A DNA stretch of 64,000 nt from Adiantum capillus-veneris (GCA_014529385.2 CM043960.1:36370781-36434780); one strand, 5' to 3'; positions 1 to 12,471 are shown, counted from the stretch's first letter. A program made the numbers and translations. The notes: generated by a model not told the origin, from the sequence alone.

Positions 1-2161
1 TGTATCAGCAATGGCTTCATATAACCTAATGTATGGCGGACGAGAGTAATTGAGATTAAGTATGGCTATGAAGCGGGCATGGGGACAAGAGCATTGAGAG
101 TAAGTATGGTAGGGTAGAGAAAGAGATCAAATTGAAGGAGCTTAAGGTCTTGGCTTCCACTCTTCTAGCAACATTTGTTGCAGTTTTCTATGGCATGTGG
201 GGCTTGTTTTTTCGAGATGTATTGGTTTAAACCATCGAGACCCCTACTAAGGTTACAAACAAAAAGTCGCTAGAAAACAAGTAAATAGGTGGTCTTTTCC
301 ACTGTGTAGCAGACAATATAATTGTACACAAGTGGATTTAGTAAAGGGGGTTGCTCTTTATGCTCATGAGTTAAAGGAGCAAGACTTACAGGCTGGAACG
401 TCTTTGTTTCAAAAATATATATATTTCTTGAAAAAATCCAACTTCAGCCACACAAGAGAGAGTAGGTTGCAAAAAGATAAAGACCTTTACTTACTCTGGC
501 ATATAATCAACAAAAAAAGCTAAGCAGCACTCATTCAAGTCAAGCTAGCCAATGGTTTTTGCCTTTATTAATGCAAAGATTATATTGAACAAATGCTAGG
601 GTGATCAAGGGTAAGAGAGCATAGATGAGTTTTGGGAGTAAGTAAATTAATCAAAAGAATTCCCTGTTACCTACCACCATCACGAAGAAACAAACCAATA
701 GTTAGTCCAAGGTGGAAGACAGGTGTAATGAGGGGTTCTTACATGTTATAGATGTCCAATTATAAATCTAATCCTAAAGACCATTTGTGTAGCAGGATCC
801 ATCAAGAAATTCCAAGGAGGTAGGTGGTAGTGTACTTGTTCTCCTTTTCCAGCCTCTGGGGAAAAAATTTCTTTGATGTGTACTAGTCAAGACCCATTCC
901 CTTATATAGGCCTCCAAGGTGTAAGCATTTTCTTTGTTTAAAAAGTCCTTTGTCAGGAGTAATGAGTGGGGGTGAGAGAGTGGAAGGGGTAGGGGTAGGG
1001 ACAAAAAGAGTGAGAGAGAAAAAGAGGCTCCAAAGTCGGTTAGGGAGGAGTGGGGGTGGGGTATCCCAAGTAACCTCTTCTTTGATTTTTCTAGGAGGGT
1101 ACGTTCAAAGCAATGGAGAATTGAATCCTAGAAAGGATTCCCTCAAATACTACTAAGAGGTTAGTCCCTTTACCTAACTTCCTTTCATTTTATTAGAGTG
1201 TGTTCCCTCATAAAGGAGCTTTTTGGAATGCCAAAAAAAAGCGGGGGCAGAGAGAGAGAGGGTGGGAGAGAAGTTAGTGTGAAAGCCGTGTGGAGGTTGG
1301 GAGAGAGAGTAGGAGAGTGGAGAACAGAGCATAGGCAGGATGAGAGAAGATAGGTGGAGGTGGTGGAGGAGAAGAGTGGGTGGCTTTGGTAGCCAAGGAG
1401 GGCGGCAATAGTGGTGGCCAAGGAGATGGTGGAGAAGAAGAGTTGGTGGCTTTGGTGGCCAATGGTGGTAGAGTGGTGGCCCTCCCCTCCTAAAAAAAAA
1501 AACTCGCTTTGACAAGCTTACTCCATATCCTAACTCCCAAAATGGGAAACTCCATCGACCTATATCAATGAAGGTATTTCAACATTTGAGAATACCTCGG
1601 TTCATGAAAACCTCATGCAGGACCCTTCAATAGGCTAAACAGACACAAAAAAATAGCCAGAGTCTTAGAAAGGGCTCTTTTGGTCCAAGTTTGAGTATTC
1701 GCAACTCAATGTACATGCACACAAACAGGTGCCAAAAATTGATGCGAATAGTAGACAACATCTCGACAAGGATACTTGCTCTTAAAAGAGCTCAATGGTA
1801 CTATGTTTGCAAAAAAAAAAAAAGCATCTATCAATACATAACAACCCGTAGTGAAACTGTTGTCGGAAACACTACCAAAAATGCCTATGAATGCTTCGTA
1901 CCTATATCTATGTGAGACCTAGAGATAAACACATGCGCAAAAAAAACTTGTCAATGTGTGTCGGGCCACAAGGAGATTAGACACATGCAGGCTCAAAAGA
2001 CCCCCCTATAAGCCTACTGTGAGAAAGCTTGTATGTCGATGTAGACTAGAATCTGATACCGATGTCCAACGCCGAGCAGAAGTGTCAAAAACGCCAATTC
2101 TCAAAGCTGAAATGAGGGCGGAAGTCAGAGTACCTGTATGTGTGTGCATATGCAAGCACAA
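1..2161. other. Left flank, no recognised gene
   Basis: No protein family is recognisable on either strand. A 63-codon frame at 332-523 (+) has no visible domain. Positions 1240-1500 are strongly G/A-rich, with two loose copies of a 'ggtggctttggt(a/g)gccaa' unit, and produce spurious Pro/Leu/Ser-rich frames on the minus strand. Position 1811-1823 holds a short poly-A run. I see no LTR, LINE or RNA gene here. Confidence 0.4.
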
Positions 2162-2700
2162 TGTTAACCACTGGCGTCCACTTCTAGTAGTCATGGGTCG
2201 GTGGGTTTGTCGGTCCAATAGGAAAAGGGTAAGAGTGATCACCGATGAGAGGCGCACTCTAACAGGAACATTCAAGAGTTAGTTGGCTAAGTATGGGCGC
2301 CCAAGTGTGAATAGGGAGAGCTCATATAAAAGTCACCTAAACCTAAAAATCATTCATTCTCTCATTTATGCAATTGAAGAGTTCTCTTGCTCCATCTCCA
2401 TCTTCTTCTTCATCATCTCCTTGTGTGCATGTATGCGTGAGAGAGAGAGAGAGAATGTGTGCAATCGAGCATTGCGATGACGGCACGGCCGCGGCGAGGC
2501 GGTTGAGCGCGGCACGACAGTAGCTCCTTCTTCTTTGCGGCGAGGAATCCTCCACTAAGACGAGCGTAGGGCGGTGAGTGACACACCCTTGATCTTTTAA
2601 GCTTGCTAGATTAGTCTGGTTGTGTGCTTGCAACCGTTTGTGGCTCGCACACAGTGTATCAGCAAGTCCCTTGCATTGACATGTGTGACAGACGTGCACA
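2162..2700 (+). repeat. 5' LTR of element A
   Basis: It starts TGTTAACC and ends GTGCACA, giving the usual TG...CA termini. It matches 14332-14915 along its whole length and, in reverse, 57221-57812. A TATA-like catataaaag sits at 2323-2332, which sets the likely U3/R border. Just downstream is a small tgtgtgcatgtatgcgtgag(ag)n tract that is greatly expanded in the 3' copy. Confidence 0.88.
2323..2332 (+). promoter_or_regulatory. LTR TATA box, element A
   Basis: The sequence catataaaag is kept in all three LTR copies of this family: here, about 14490-14499, and on the minus strand at about 57586-57596. The conservation of position and the following A/C-rich segment fit a Pol II LTR promoter. 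No expression evidence is available. Confidence 0.6.
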
Positions 2701-2704
2701 TTCT

Positions 2705-2722
2705 TGGCACCGCTGCCGGGGA
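2705..2722 (+). other. Primer-binding site, tRNA-Asp type
   Basis: tggcaccgctgccgggga lies 4 bases after the 5' LTR. It differs at two positions from the complement of the 3' end of plant tRNA-Asp (TGGCGCCGTTGCCGGGGA), a primer site used by several plant Ty3 lineages. It would prime minus-strand DNA synthesis. Confidence 0.78.
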
Positions 2723-3403
2723 AATGCCTTACACTAAGCTCGAGTAGCACTCTATCCTGCTTTGTGGTGAAATTTCAAATGTAGGAAAGGTAGAGAAGGA
2801 AGGTGTGTGTGTTAAGAAGGAGTTTGTTTTGTTGCAGTGTATTGTTTTTGAGGTGTTGAAAGGTATTGTGTTTTCTCTGTTCATAAAGTGTTAGAATTAA
2901 GGTAGTAGATCTATAATGTTAGTTTTGTAAGGTACAGTAAGTAGATATGTTAGCTAATGAGTTGTTGTAGTACTGTGTTAGTGTGTAACAGTAGTTGTGT
3001 TAGTTGTAAGTAGTTAGGTTAGGTGTGTGTGTGCTCGTGTGCGCAGCGTGGCTGCGACGACCTTATACCCAAAAAAAAAAAGGACCGGGATTGGGAATAT
3101 TCCCCAGGCCCAAGCCCAAGCCCACGCTCATGCTCATGCCTCAGTCGCCCTTTAGAATTACTTATTTTAGCCTCATGCCTAAGTAAAAATCAACCTTTTT
3201 GAGGACCATCGGAGCTTCGGGTAATTGAACGTTGTGCTGAAAAGCACACCACGACCCCCTGAGCGATACTCTCGTTTCGAGCTATCACACGCTTTAATCC
3301 AAACATTGATCATTCAAAAATATTAAAAAACATCAAAAACGAGTGAAAACGGGGTGCAAAACGCCCAAAAAATCAGGCGGTTAAACTTCGAGGGTATTCG
3401 TCG
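2723..3403 (+). other. Untranslated leader of element A
   Basis: This lies between the primer site and the first gag-like frame. It holds T/G-rich sequence with repeated 'gttagt' and 'tgtgttag' units (2880-3030), a poly-A run at 3070-3080, and short repeats of 'agccca' (3107-3125). No reading frame of note is present. Confidence 0.5.
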
Positions 3404-6400
3404 ATGCTTTTAGGATGCCAAAAGCACATGCATGTGCGCTCTGGTCGTGTACTAGAGGCCGAGCAACTAGCGAGCATTTTGACTTACGCAAGTTCTCAAT
3501 ACCCACCTACTTTACATTCCGGGCCCTCGACGGGAACCCAAGGTAGTACTACTCAAGACCCCATAAAGCGTCTAATGACTCTTCCTCTGACTACGACGTT
3601 ATGAAGGGTTACCCAATGCCTAACCTGATAGCTCAAGCCAAGACATGCATGCCATGGGCCCACGGTCTGGGCCAAGCATGCTTAGCCGCTTGAAGGAAAC
3701 CTTTAGTAGAGCCACTCGCTCCGAACGTGGAGCTAACGATGTAAATGAGGGGGGTGGGGAAGTAAATTCTCCATTCATGACCAACGTAGATCCTATGCCC
3801 TTAGAGAATGTGCACATGAATACTCCATTCACTACACCCTCTGACTCTTCAGAGCTATTCCCCTCTTAGGTTATATTACCTGATGGTAGAAGCCTTGCCA
3901 AAGTGCAAGAGGTTTAGCGATATATCATTGCGGCTAGGGAAAAGGAAATCGAGAGCTTACGCAAGGCGGAGCAACGAAGACAGTTAAAAGAAAAAGCCCC
4001 TATGTCAATATCTTTGCTAGGAGAGCAATCGAGTGCTCCTGAATTAGCAACCACTAAGGGTCAACCCATAGAGAGCCACATTGCATCTAGTTCAAAAGAC
4101 ACCCCTAGCACTTCAATCCTAGATGGAGCGTTCTTAATGAGAATTGGGAGTACGAACTACAAACAAAAACTCTAACTGACCTATACACAGGTCACACCTA
4201 TCACATGGGTTGGTTAGACGTCCTACAATCCACAACGGGTGCTACTAGTGTGGAGGATCAACAACAAAGAGTTTGTGAGGTCATCCATAGGGTTATTGAG
4301 CTAGAGAGACAAAACAAAGGGATCCACATGCCTTCAATGGGTCTCATGAGTTCTTCGATACTGGGAAGGCTAAACAACCAACCTTATCGCAAATGGAGAC
4401 TCCCTCGGTAAGTCCGATGGATTCTCCATATGTTGTTTTGCCAGGGGTCTCATTGCAATCTGAGCCCACAAGTGATAGCTTTCCTTTTCCAAGTCTAGCT
4501 CATCTTTCCCTTGATGACACCATGGCTACCATGCCTACCCCACCGATGGGCATGCCAAGAAACACGCCATGGACCTCATTTGTTAGTAAAGCACCACTAC
4601 ATGGTAGCTCAATGCCGACAACGGCCCCTACAAGTGTGTACCAATCCTATGCACCTATGGGTCATCGCACTCAGGTAGCCCCTACCCCTCCCATTGTTTC
4701 AACAACCTATGCTCCACAGCCACAACACCCAAGCTCTTATTTCCATGGGACCATACCAGCTAGCATTAGCATGTCACGTCCAACGTCTGCTATGCCTAGG
4801 GCCACACATATGAACTTTGGACCGCCACATGGCACAACACTGTACCAAACGTGGAACCCAAGGGCTTCCTATGCGCCAAGCCCAATGCCAATACCTACTC
4901 CACATGTAGTCTCTGGAGCACCTCCACCCACGGTTCTTGCTCACTTAGGTGACTTGGCAACATTTGCTCAAGCTATCGGTTGATCTATTGCTAAGAATAT
5001 GTGTAACATGCCTGATAGAGAACCTAGAAGTAAGGCAGTATAAATAGCCAAGCTCACACAAAAATTTAGTGGAGACGGGGATGTGAGAAAGCATATCGAA
5101 GTGTTTGAACAAATATGCGATTCTCTAGGAGAACACAATGACCTGCATAAGAGTAATGCTTTAAGCCTAACCTTAAGTGGGAAGGCTGGGGATTGGTATA
5201 GAAACCTAAGGGTGGAAGAAAAAACGGTTTACCCTACTCTTAGGATATTTTTCTTAAAAGAATACATACAACAAGGAGTGCTTTGGGTGTAGCCTCTCAG
5301 CTCCAGAAAGCAAAACGAGAGGAAGGAGAGTCGGTGAAAGACTTTATTAGTCGCTTGAAGCATTTGAATTCTTGTTGTAATCCAAATGAGCGCTTCAATA
5401 ATAATCAATTGCTTGATAGATTCATTAAGGGATTACGACATGAGGATATCTACAATGAGGATTACGACATGAGGATATCTACAATGGCCTAGTCATTAGA
5501 GGTATCACCACTTGGGAAGCAGTCACCACCAATGCGATCCAATTGGAGGATAATTTAATGATTCAAGGAGAAAGAGTGTCTGTTGAGCCTAAATCTATTA
5601 GCTCGCAAGCATCGGGGCATCAGCCAATGACCTTAAAGCCTATTGCTAAGGAGCCAAAGATATCTGAGATGACTTGAGCAGATCTCACCAAGGCCATTCA
5701 AGAGAGTCTTAGAGACAATCGTGCTCCGCAAAACAATCATATGTATCCAAGAAGGGAACACAATGGTGCTCAGTATGCAATGGACCGCATAGTACCAGTG
5801 AATGCCCTTGTTTTAGTGTAAAATTCAATGGGAACTACAATGCATGTGGGAGGTATGGTCATCAAGCTAAGGACTGCATAGTATTTAAGCATGTGATGGC
5901 CAATATATCAACCTTAGCATGGACATACACGCCTCGAGTGCATGCATTGATGCCGGCCCCACCTCTTGAACAAACCTCACAACATATGGTCCCTAGGGCC
6001 CAAAATGTTGTTCAAACAACACCCTTACCACCTCCATTGCTAGGACCGCAACCACCACATCCGAGAATCACTTATGTGAATCAAGTATGTTGTGAGTCAT
6101 CTATTGCTTGTATGGAAGGCTGTGAGGAAGATATAGACCCTAATATTGCCTATGGGATGGATGTGCTTGAAGAAAGTCCACAATACTACATGAAGGACTA
6201 TTGGGGACAAGTCAAACCTGTCTATCCAGTAGCTGCTCTTGCTGCAAGAGACCAAAACATCAATTACACTACTAAGAGACCACCTCTTCAATGCTATGAG
6301 TGTGGAGGTCCACATCGTGTGGCCGAGTGTCCTATTAGGCTACAAAAGAACACCACACTAATGCAAACCACTCAAGCGAGCATGTCTACAATGCCGATAC

Positions 6401-6549
6401 TCATGTGTAATCGATGTAGCGTAGATCATTTGATTGCCCAATGTCCGAACAATCCAAATGCGCCAAAGATCACGCCATTAAATTTGATTGAGGTTACCAA
6501 GGAGCCATCACAAAGTACACATGTGGTACCAGTAAACGTACTCACATGA
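3404..6549 (+). pseudogene. Degenerate gag of element A
   Basis: Fragments in several frames match the gag of element B at 61676-63999 (minus). They include a Pro/Ser/Thr-rich segment at 4393-4983, a capsid-like stretch at 5083-5492 (frames with SGKAGDWYR and IKGLRHEDIYN), and Cys-His boxes. Zinc-knuckle-like CX2CX3-4HX4C motifs are visible near 5770 (CSVCNGPHSTSEC), 5840 (CNACGRYGHQAKDC), 6295 (CYECGGPHRVAEC) and 6405 (CNRCSVDHLIAQC), so there are about four. A short direct duplication (gaggattacgacatgaggatatct, part of 5440-5485) and several stops and frameshifts break the frame. 3404-4200 is almost unreadable as protein and may be leader. The role in an intact element would be the particle shell and RNA packaging. 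Confidence 0.8.
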
Positions 6550-6552
6550 TCG

Positions 6553-8029
6553 ATGCTCCAAAAACAAAATTATATTCTTGAGGAAAGAGACACGGCATCA
6601 ATTGCCCAATCTCAGAAAAAGAAGAAAACACGAAGGAAGAGATCACAAAAAGCAGCGAAGTCAGACCCCAGTTCAAAGACCAACATAGGGACTGGTGACG
6701 ACCCCGTATATATGAACGATGCTGAAGAGGATTCTAATTCAGGGGAAACCATTGAGACTAAAACGACCACTAAGATAGAAACCAACAAGGAAGATCTTTA
6801 TGAGCCACAATGGCCAAGATCCAAGAAGAAGATATGAACTTATCCAAACCCTACAGAGGAGATCGAGCGAGTCAAGCAATTAAGGAGTTTGGTAGAAGAT
6901 ACCCAAAGGGATCTAGAACCAACACCTAGGTAGATCCAGATTACAGACACAGTGTTCCCTATGCAACAACAATCTCACCTAGTCCATAGACCCTTAGCCA
7001 TACCTAGTGTCATCCAAGAAGAAAGTGACTTAAAGTCATGGGAAAGTGGGCGTACTCACTTCTTGATGGAAAGAATGTTTACAGAGGGACTACCTAACCC
7101 TATTGAAGAAAAGGGGATCCCATCTTCCCCACGTCAAGGGGCTGAAGCCCAAAAGGTGTGTTAAACATTGCGAAATTGATGGATTTCATGTCTTCAGAAG
7201 TTAGAACCACCATCATGTCCAAACTATATAAAGACCCTAAGCTAGTCTCAGCTCTTCGAGCTTTCCTCAATGGAGAACTGAAGGTTGGGCTACCACAATT
7301 TGCACAGATGGATGGAGCTGGGGAGATGCCAATAGAGGAGGAACACTTAGATCCACAACCCAACCTAGATGAGAACCTTGTTATAGAAATACATGTTAAC
7401 AAGTTGGGACAATACTTTGAGGGCAATGAATCCAATGCGACCATACCAATCACTACTAAGGGATTAACTGTGAAGGGAATCCTTGATGGTGGCACTGGGG
7501 TTAGCATTGTGACTAAAAATTGCTGGAAAACTAGACCTCACCTTGGGACCACAACCATAGTAGTAAAGATGGCCAATGGGTCTATTGTTAAACCTATTAG
7601 GATGCTAGAAGATCTCAAGGTCAAGGTCTTTTGAATAAAATAAGAATTACTCTCATTGTTATGGATTTCTCCAAGCACACTATGGCATCTGAGATGATCT
7701 TAGGACGTCCTTTCATGAGGGAAGCAAAAATGGTGCATGACTGGTCTAAAAACCATGTCTACTTGCAGTTCCAAGATTCTGTCATACGAGTGGATCTTGT
7801 AACTGGTAGAGCACATCCTCTAGGAAACAGGTCTATAATTGATCATAGATTTGACACCACATTTCACTCGGCCCCATTGCAATATTGTTACACGTGTAAA
7901 GTGGACACTGATGTTGGGGAAGATTCTCCTTATATGGATGTACTACCTGGGATGACTGAGTCGGACGATGTGGATTGGGTCCACCTAGCAGCAACCATAG
8001 AAACTTGGGAAAACGGGAGGACAACCTAG
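6553..8029 (+). pseudogene. Linker and retropepsin (protease 1) region of element A
   Basis: The first part (6553-7150) is a Lys/Glu/Thr-rich linker. 7158-7634 and 7631-8029 carry the aspartic protease: GILDGGTGVSIVT contains the catalytic Asp (family form D-[ST]-G; here DGG), followed by MANGSIVKP and, after a frameshift at about 7630, the ILGRPFM motif typical of the flap-end/second half of retropepsins. In element B the same region is open as one 543-codon frame, which shows which changes here are decay. An in-frame stop at 7162 and a frameshift at 7630 break it. It would cut the Gag-Pol polyprotein. Confidence 0.8.
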
Positions 8030-8050
8030 GTAACACCCGAGGGGGATGAA

Positions 8051-8617
8051 ATGCCACCACTTGTACCCTTAAATATGCTGGAAGCAATATATATAGCTTC
8101 TGATGACCTACAAGATGAAGGTTTGACTGACATTGGAACCAGTAGCATCTCATTAGACTATAGCCCACACGATTTGGGGTCAGATTCATCACTTGAAATT
8201 GACTCTAAGGACAAAGAATCCGAGTTAAATCTTAGTGCAAATGTGGGGACAAACCATTCAGGGCCCAGTGGTACCCTAGATGACAATCTATCCAAGGGAG
8301 CAGAAGACACAAGTAGCGATTCATGTAGTGACTCTTCACTAGAGATCGGCTGTAATCGAAAATTAGACAAGAAGAGTAAAAGATATAAGAGACGATGATA
8401 TCAAGCAAATGTGCATGCTAGAATAAATGAAAAGAAATCTACCGCAAAATGGCTTAATTATATAGGGGCATGTGATGCTCATCGAAAGTTGGTAGATAAT
8501 TGGGGTGAATACCTTCAAAGTGTTATGTGGTGTAGTCCACAACCCATTGACATCGCACAACTAGAGGCTACAGAGAAGCCAAAGTTGAGTCGTATGGTAA
8601 GGAGATGGCAAAATTGA
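8051..8617 (+). pseudogene. Ser/Asp-rich linker before RT, element A
   Basis: Frame 8051-8398 is rich in Ser, Asp and Glu and ends in a basic KKSKRYKRR-like tail. Frame 8411-8617 has no recognised domain. Both sit between protease and RT. The entire segment after about 8103 is absent from element B, where the protease frame jumps to sequence matching about 11791 of A. Function unknown. Confidence 0.5.
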
Positions 8618-8647
8618 GAGTTAGCTCAACAACAAAAGGAATCGAAA

Positions 8648-9882
8648 GTGAAATCACAGTCCACAGAACAACAAGACCCCACAGACTTACACACTGCACT
8701 TGAACATTTCAAATCCTACACCACAGAGGAACATAAGGTTGTGTATACAAAGGCTCAAAGAAAACCTATCGATGGAAGTAATGGAGTCTATGATGGTACA
8801 ACAATAGTTAAAGAAATAGAGTTAGCAGACCCAGGAGAAGAGTCCAAACTTGTTTTCATTGCCCAAGATATGACAGAGACTGTAGAGTGTGTACTTAGAG
8901 AACTTCTCAAGGAATTCGGGGATATATTTGCTTGGACATATCATGATATGAAAGATGTTCCACCTTCTGTGGTGCAGCACACAATCCCCATGAATAGCAT
9001 GGCTAAAGTAGTTCAGCAATGACCCTACCCAATGAATCCTAAATATGCAAATATCGTTCAAGAAGAGATTGAAAAGCTTGTGAAATGTGGATTCATATAC
9101 CCTATTGAGCACTCAGTATGGGTGTCTCCAAAAGTGATTGTGCGAAAAAAGAATGGGAAACTCAGAGTGTGCGTGGATCTCAAGAAGGTTAATGCCACCA
9201 CTAGGAGGGACCATTACCCCTTTCCATCTTCAGAACATGTGCTTGAAAGAGTTGCAGGGAAGGAAGCTTATAGCTTTTTAGATGGGTACTCTGGTTACAA
9301 TCAAATCACAATTGTGCTAGAGGACCAAGCTAAAACAACCTTTATACCAAATTTGGAGTGTTCGCATTTCGTGTTATGGCTTTTGGCTTAACCAACGCCC
9401 CTGCTACCTTTCAAAGATTAATAAACACTGCTTTTAGAGAATATTTGAGGGAGTTTTGCGAAGCTTTCTTAGATGACCTTTGTGTTTATTGCTCTTGGAA
9501 AGAACATCTATCATGCTTACAAAAAGTGTTTGAGAAGTGTAGATTGTATCGCATCTCCTTAAACCCTTTCAAATGCCAATTTTGGGTTAGACATGGAGTC
9601 ATTTTAGGGCATATAGTGTCCAAAAATGGGATTTCCACAGATGAGAGCAAAATTAAAGCCATTGCTGAATTGCCACCACCTACAAACTATAAAGGAGTTC
9701 AAAGGTTCATGGGCCATGTTGGTTATTACCAACAATTTATTCTAAACTTTGTCGAGATTGCTCGTCCTTTGTACAAGCTTCTTATTGAGTTCCACTGGAC
9801 CACGAAGTGTGACCATGCTTATGAGTCATTGAAAAAGACCTTGACTAGCGCTCCTATTCTACAGTGCCTGATTGGAATGTAA
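8648..9882 (+). pseudogene. Reverse transcriptase of element A
   Basis: 8648-9022 carries the RT lead-in (KEFGDIFAWTYHDM, a Ty3-type motif). 9032-9391 has the fingers/palm (VRKKNGKLRVCVDLKKVNA and FLDGYSGYNQI). 9358-9882 has VMAFGLTNAPATFQR, the catalytic box as FLDDLCVY (Y/F-x-DD kept), LGHIVSKNGI and RFMGHVGYYQQF. An in-frame stop near 9022 and a frameshift at about 9358 separate the parts; otherwise the domain is recognisable end to end. RT copies the element RNA into DNA. Confidence 0.93.
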
Positions 9883-10080
9883 TTTTCCATGTGCATATTG
9901 ATGCATCAAACTTTGCTATTGGGTGTGTTCTAGCTCAACCAGAGAACATAAATTGGACTACCCCATTAGCTTTGCAAGTCGTCAATTGAATGATGCTGAG
10001 AGACACTACACACTACAGAGCGAGGATGATATTCTTAGATGTTGTGCCCGTGAGGATGAGTATTTATACATACTGTAAGA
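9883..10080 (+). pseudogene. Truncated RNase H of element A
   Basis: HIDASNFAIGCVLAQ matches the first strand of Ty3 RNase H (D of the DEDD set), and a decayed SRQLNDAERHYT block follows. The sequence then passes within about 60 bases to an EDEYLYIL-EAHMG block typical of the start of integrase. The rest of RNase H and the connection are missing, an internal deletion of several hundred bases compared with the family. Confidence 0.7.
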
Positions 10081-11040
10081 AGCCCACATGGGTATAGGCA
10101 GAGGACATTTCTCAGGGGAACTAACAGCTAGAAAGGTGTTGCAATCAGGCTATTGGTGGCCTAGCTTATTCAAGGATGCATCATTTTTCGCAAAGGATGT
10201 GATGAGTGCCAACATTACAAGATCTCGCAACAAAAGGATAGGATGCCCTTGCATCCTGTTAAAGTGACTCAACCATTTGAAAAATGGGGTTTGGCTTTGT
10301 AGGCCCAATTAGTTCGGCAGCTCGTAGCACTCAATCTTGATATATTATTGTTGCCACTAACTATGTATCAAAGTGGGCAGAAGCCAAGGCGACACGCAAT
10401 GCTGATGCAAGGCCAACTGCCAAGTTTCTCTTTGAGAACATTATTACAAGATTTGGTTGTCCCTTTGATATTGTGAGTGACAATGGCACTCATTTTATAA
10501 ATGGAGTGATAAAAGAACTCACTACCAACTTCATGATAGCTCACCATCAGTCCACACCTTATTATCCACAAGCAAATGGCCAACCTGAGAGTACCAACAA
10601 AACTCTCATCTCCATTTGGACAAAGACAGTTGAGGCTCATCGTACAGATTGGGATTTAAAGCTTACATCAGCTCTATGGGCTTATCGTACTGCATACAAA
10701 GTTGCCATTAACTGCACACCGTTTAAGATGGTGTATGGCCAACAAGCGGTTATGCCATGGGAGTTTGTCGTTCCTAGTCTAACCCCTTAGTTGAGCGATT
10801 TTGTATTCTTGATAGGCTAGATAAAGAGAGGCAATTAGCTATGCAAAATGCACTTGTGGAGAAAGAAATGGTTTGACGGTCATCTAAAGAACAATAGATA
10901 TCAATGTTGGTGATAAAGTCCTTATGTATGGAGTACGTAACGAAAAGAAAAAGTTGAAATATATGGGAAAAATACCATATAGAAGAGTATGTGAGATCAC
11001 CCACAAGGAACCATTCGTGTTGAGACTCTAGATGTAGTTG
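10081..11040 (+). pseudogene. Integrase of element A
   Basis: The zinc-binding start is decayed: a GHFSGELTARKVLQSGYWWPS block and a C..C pair near 10195-10210. The catalytic core follows: the segment around 10340-10380 with TNYVSKWAEA, then frame 10473-10790 with SDNGTHF (second Asp), YYPQANGQPESTNK (catalytic Glu) and ALWAYRTA. The C-terminal part after 10790 is frameshifted. It would insert the DNA copy into the genome. Stops occur near 10080, 10130 and 10790. Confidence 0.9.
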
Positions 11041-12470
11041 AAACTATTGGATTCCTCAATGGTAGCAAATTTAAAAGATATTATGATCCATTAAGCCAAG
11101 AGGAGCTATGTGCCATCCATAAAAAAAAGGCAGCCAAGGCACAAACAAAATTGAAAAAGATACAAGCTCAAGCTGAGGTGAAAGAGCGACAAGAACGCAT
11201 AAGACGCCAACGAGAGGCCAACCTTGGAGTTACACATGCATTCCACGTTGAAACAGAGGATGATTGGTTGGACTCTGACACACCTCTATGATACCCTATT
11301 GACCTAAATAGTGCCTATGGAAAAGTGCTATATAACGCCTTATTGGACACGAGTGCTAAATATAATCTGCTATCATATGGGGTGTGGTGTCAGTTAGGGA
11401 AGCCATCTCTATCTGAGAGTGATATCCAAGTCAAGGGTGTCAACAAGAAAAAAACTTTGATTTTTGGAATTTGGTACACTTCTGTCAGTTATGACAATGG
11501 GGTTCTAGCTCAAGACTTTTTGGTCATGCCTGTTGGAACTATGGAGGGTAATATAAACCTAAGATGCACGTGGATGATAGCCACCAAACTCACCATTGAT
11601 TGGGGGACTGGGGGTGTCACAACGCAGAAACCAACTCTTAGCCCTGCCATTCAAGCCATAGTCTTTGAGATATCGCCTCTTAAGGAAATAAAACCCAAAA
11701 CATTGCATGTCTAAGAGGTTGAACCATATGTCCCCATAGCCCAACTGTCTAGAGCTTCAACTGATGTAGTTGAAATAAAGCTTGAGACACACAAGACCCA
11801 TCCCAATATAACAAAGAAAACATACAAGTGGGTCCTTAAAGCTTTTTTAGCGATCATAGCTAGTGCTAGAAGACAGGAGCCTGGTAAGAGATGTCCCACT
11901 CGCCCCAAGAAATGTAAAGAAACGTTGCGTTGGATTCCTAAAAAACTATTGGAAGCCCAAGGCTACTATGAAGGAAATGATCAAATCTGGGTGCCAAAAT
12001 ATAAATTATGCTCTTACTTGTTACCTGGCCCATGTGAGCCCAATCTTGTGGCTCCAAAATGAATTGAAGATGGCAGAAAGGAAAAAATCACGGAATGCTA
12101 CACACCCACTCCAGAGCTAGTTTGGGTACCGAAGAAAGAACGATTTGTTCCACCTAGCTCAGGAATAGGGAAGTCAAATGAAGCTTCTTGCTCTTCATAT
12201 AGTTCCTATACGAAAATAGAAGCTTTGACACAACCTCCACCTACCATTGTACATATCTATACAAATAAAGAAGAGTTTGCACCTCCCGTTGCAAGTTCAC
12301 CACCTACAATAACGTTGCAAATAAAATCATGAGAGAGTACCTTACCACCCTTGCAACTAGTTGAAATGCATAGGGATGTCGAAAACTATTGGTTAAAGCC
12401 TTCACCCATAACAACTTGGAACAATTGGTTTCAAAAGGTGACGACATTATTCCAAAAGGTATGATCTACC
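11041..12470 (+). pseudogene. 3' extension of pol: basic coil, second retropepsin-like segment, W(V/I)PK repeats
   Basis: After integrase one frame runs on with few stops (11289, 11712, 12060). It begins with FKRYYDPLS, continues with a Lys/Arg/Glu/Gln-rich likely coiled coil (about 11120-11220), then ALLDTSAKYNLLS (11334-11372), a D-T-S-A box like the retropepsin active site. DFLVMPVG and a CTWMIATKLTIDW block follow, resembling the end of a retropepsin fold. Downstream come spaced KTYKWVLK, LRWIPKKLLEAQGYY, QIWVPK and LVWVPKKERF units. Element B keeps the W(V/I)PK part (59894-60128 and 59456-59880) but not the second retropepsin. Most plant Ty3 elements end pol at integrase or a chromodomain, so the extension is unusual. 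Function is unknown; the protease likeness is by motif only. Confidence 0.6.
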
Positions 12471-12471
12471 C

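Noticed and set aside
1174-1515. Three overlapping Pro/Leu/Ser-rich minus-strand frames
   Set aside because: Produced by a G/A-rich plus-strand tract; no domain and no conserved start.
11325-11714. env-like gene of element A
   Set aside because: No signal peptide or membrane segment; the motifs resemble a retropepsin more than an envelope protein.
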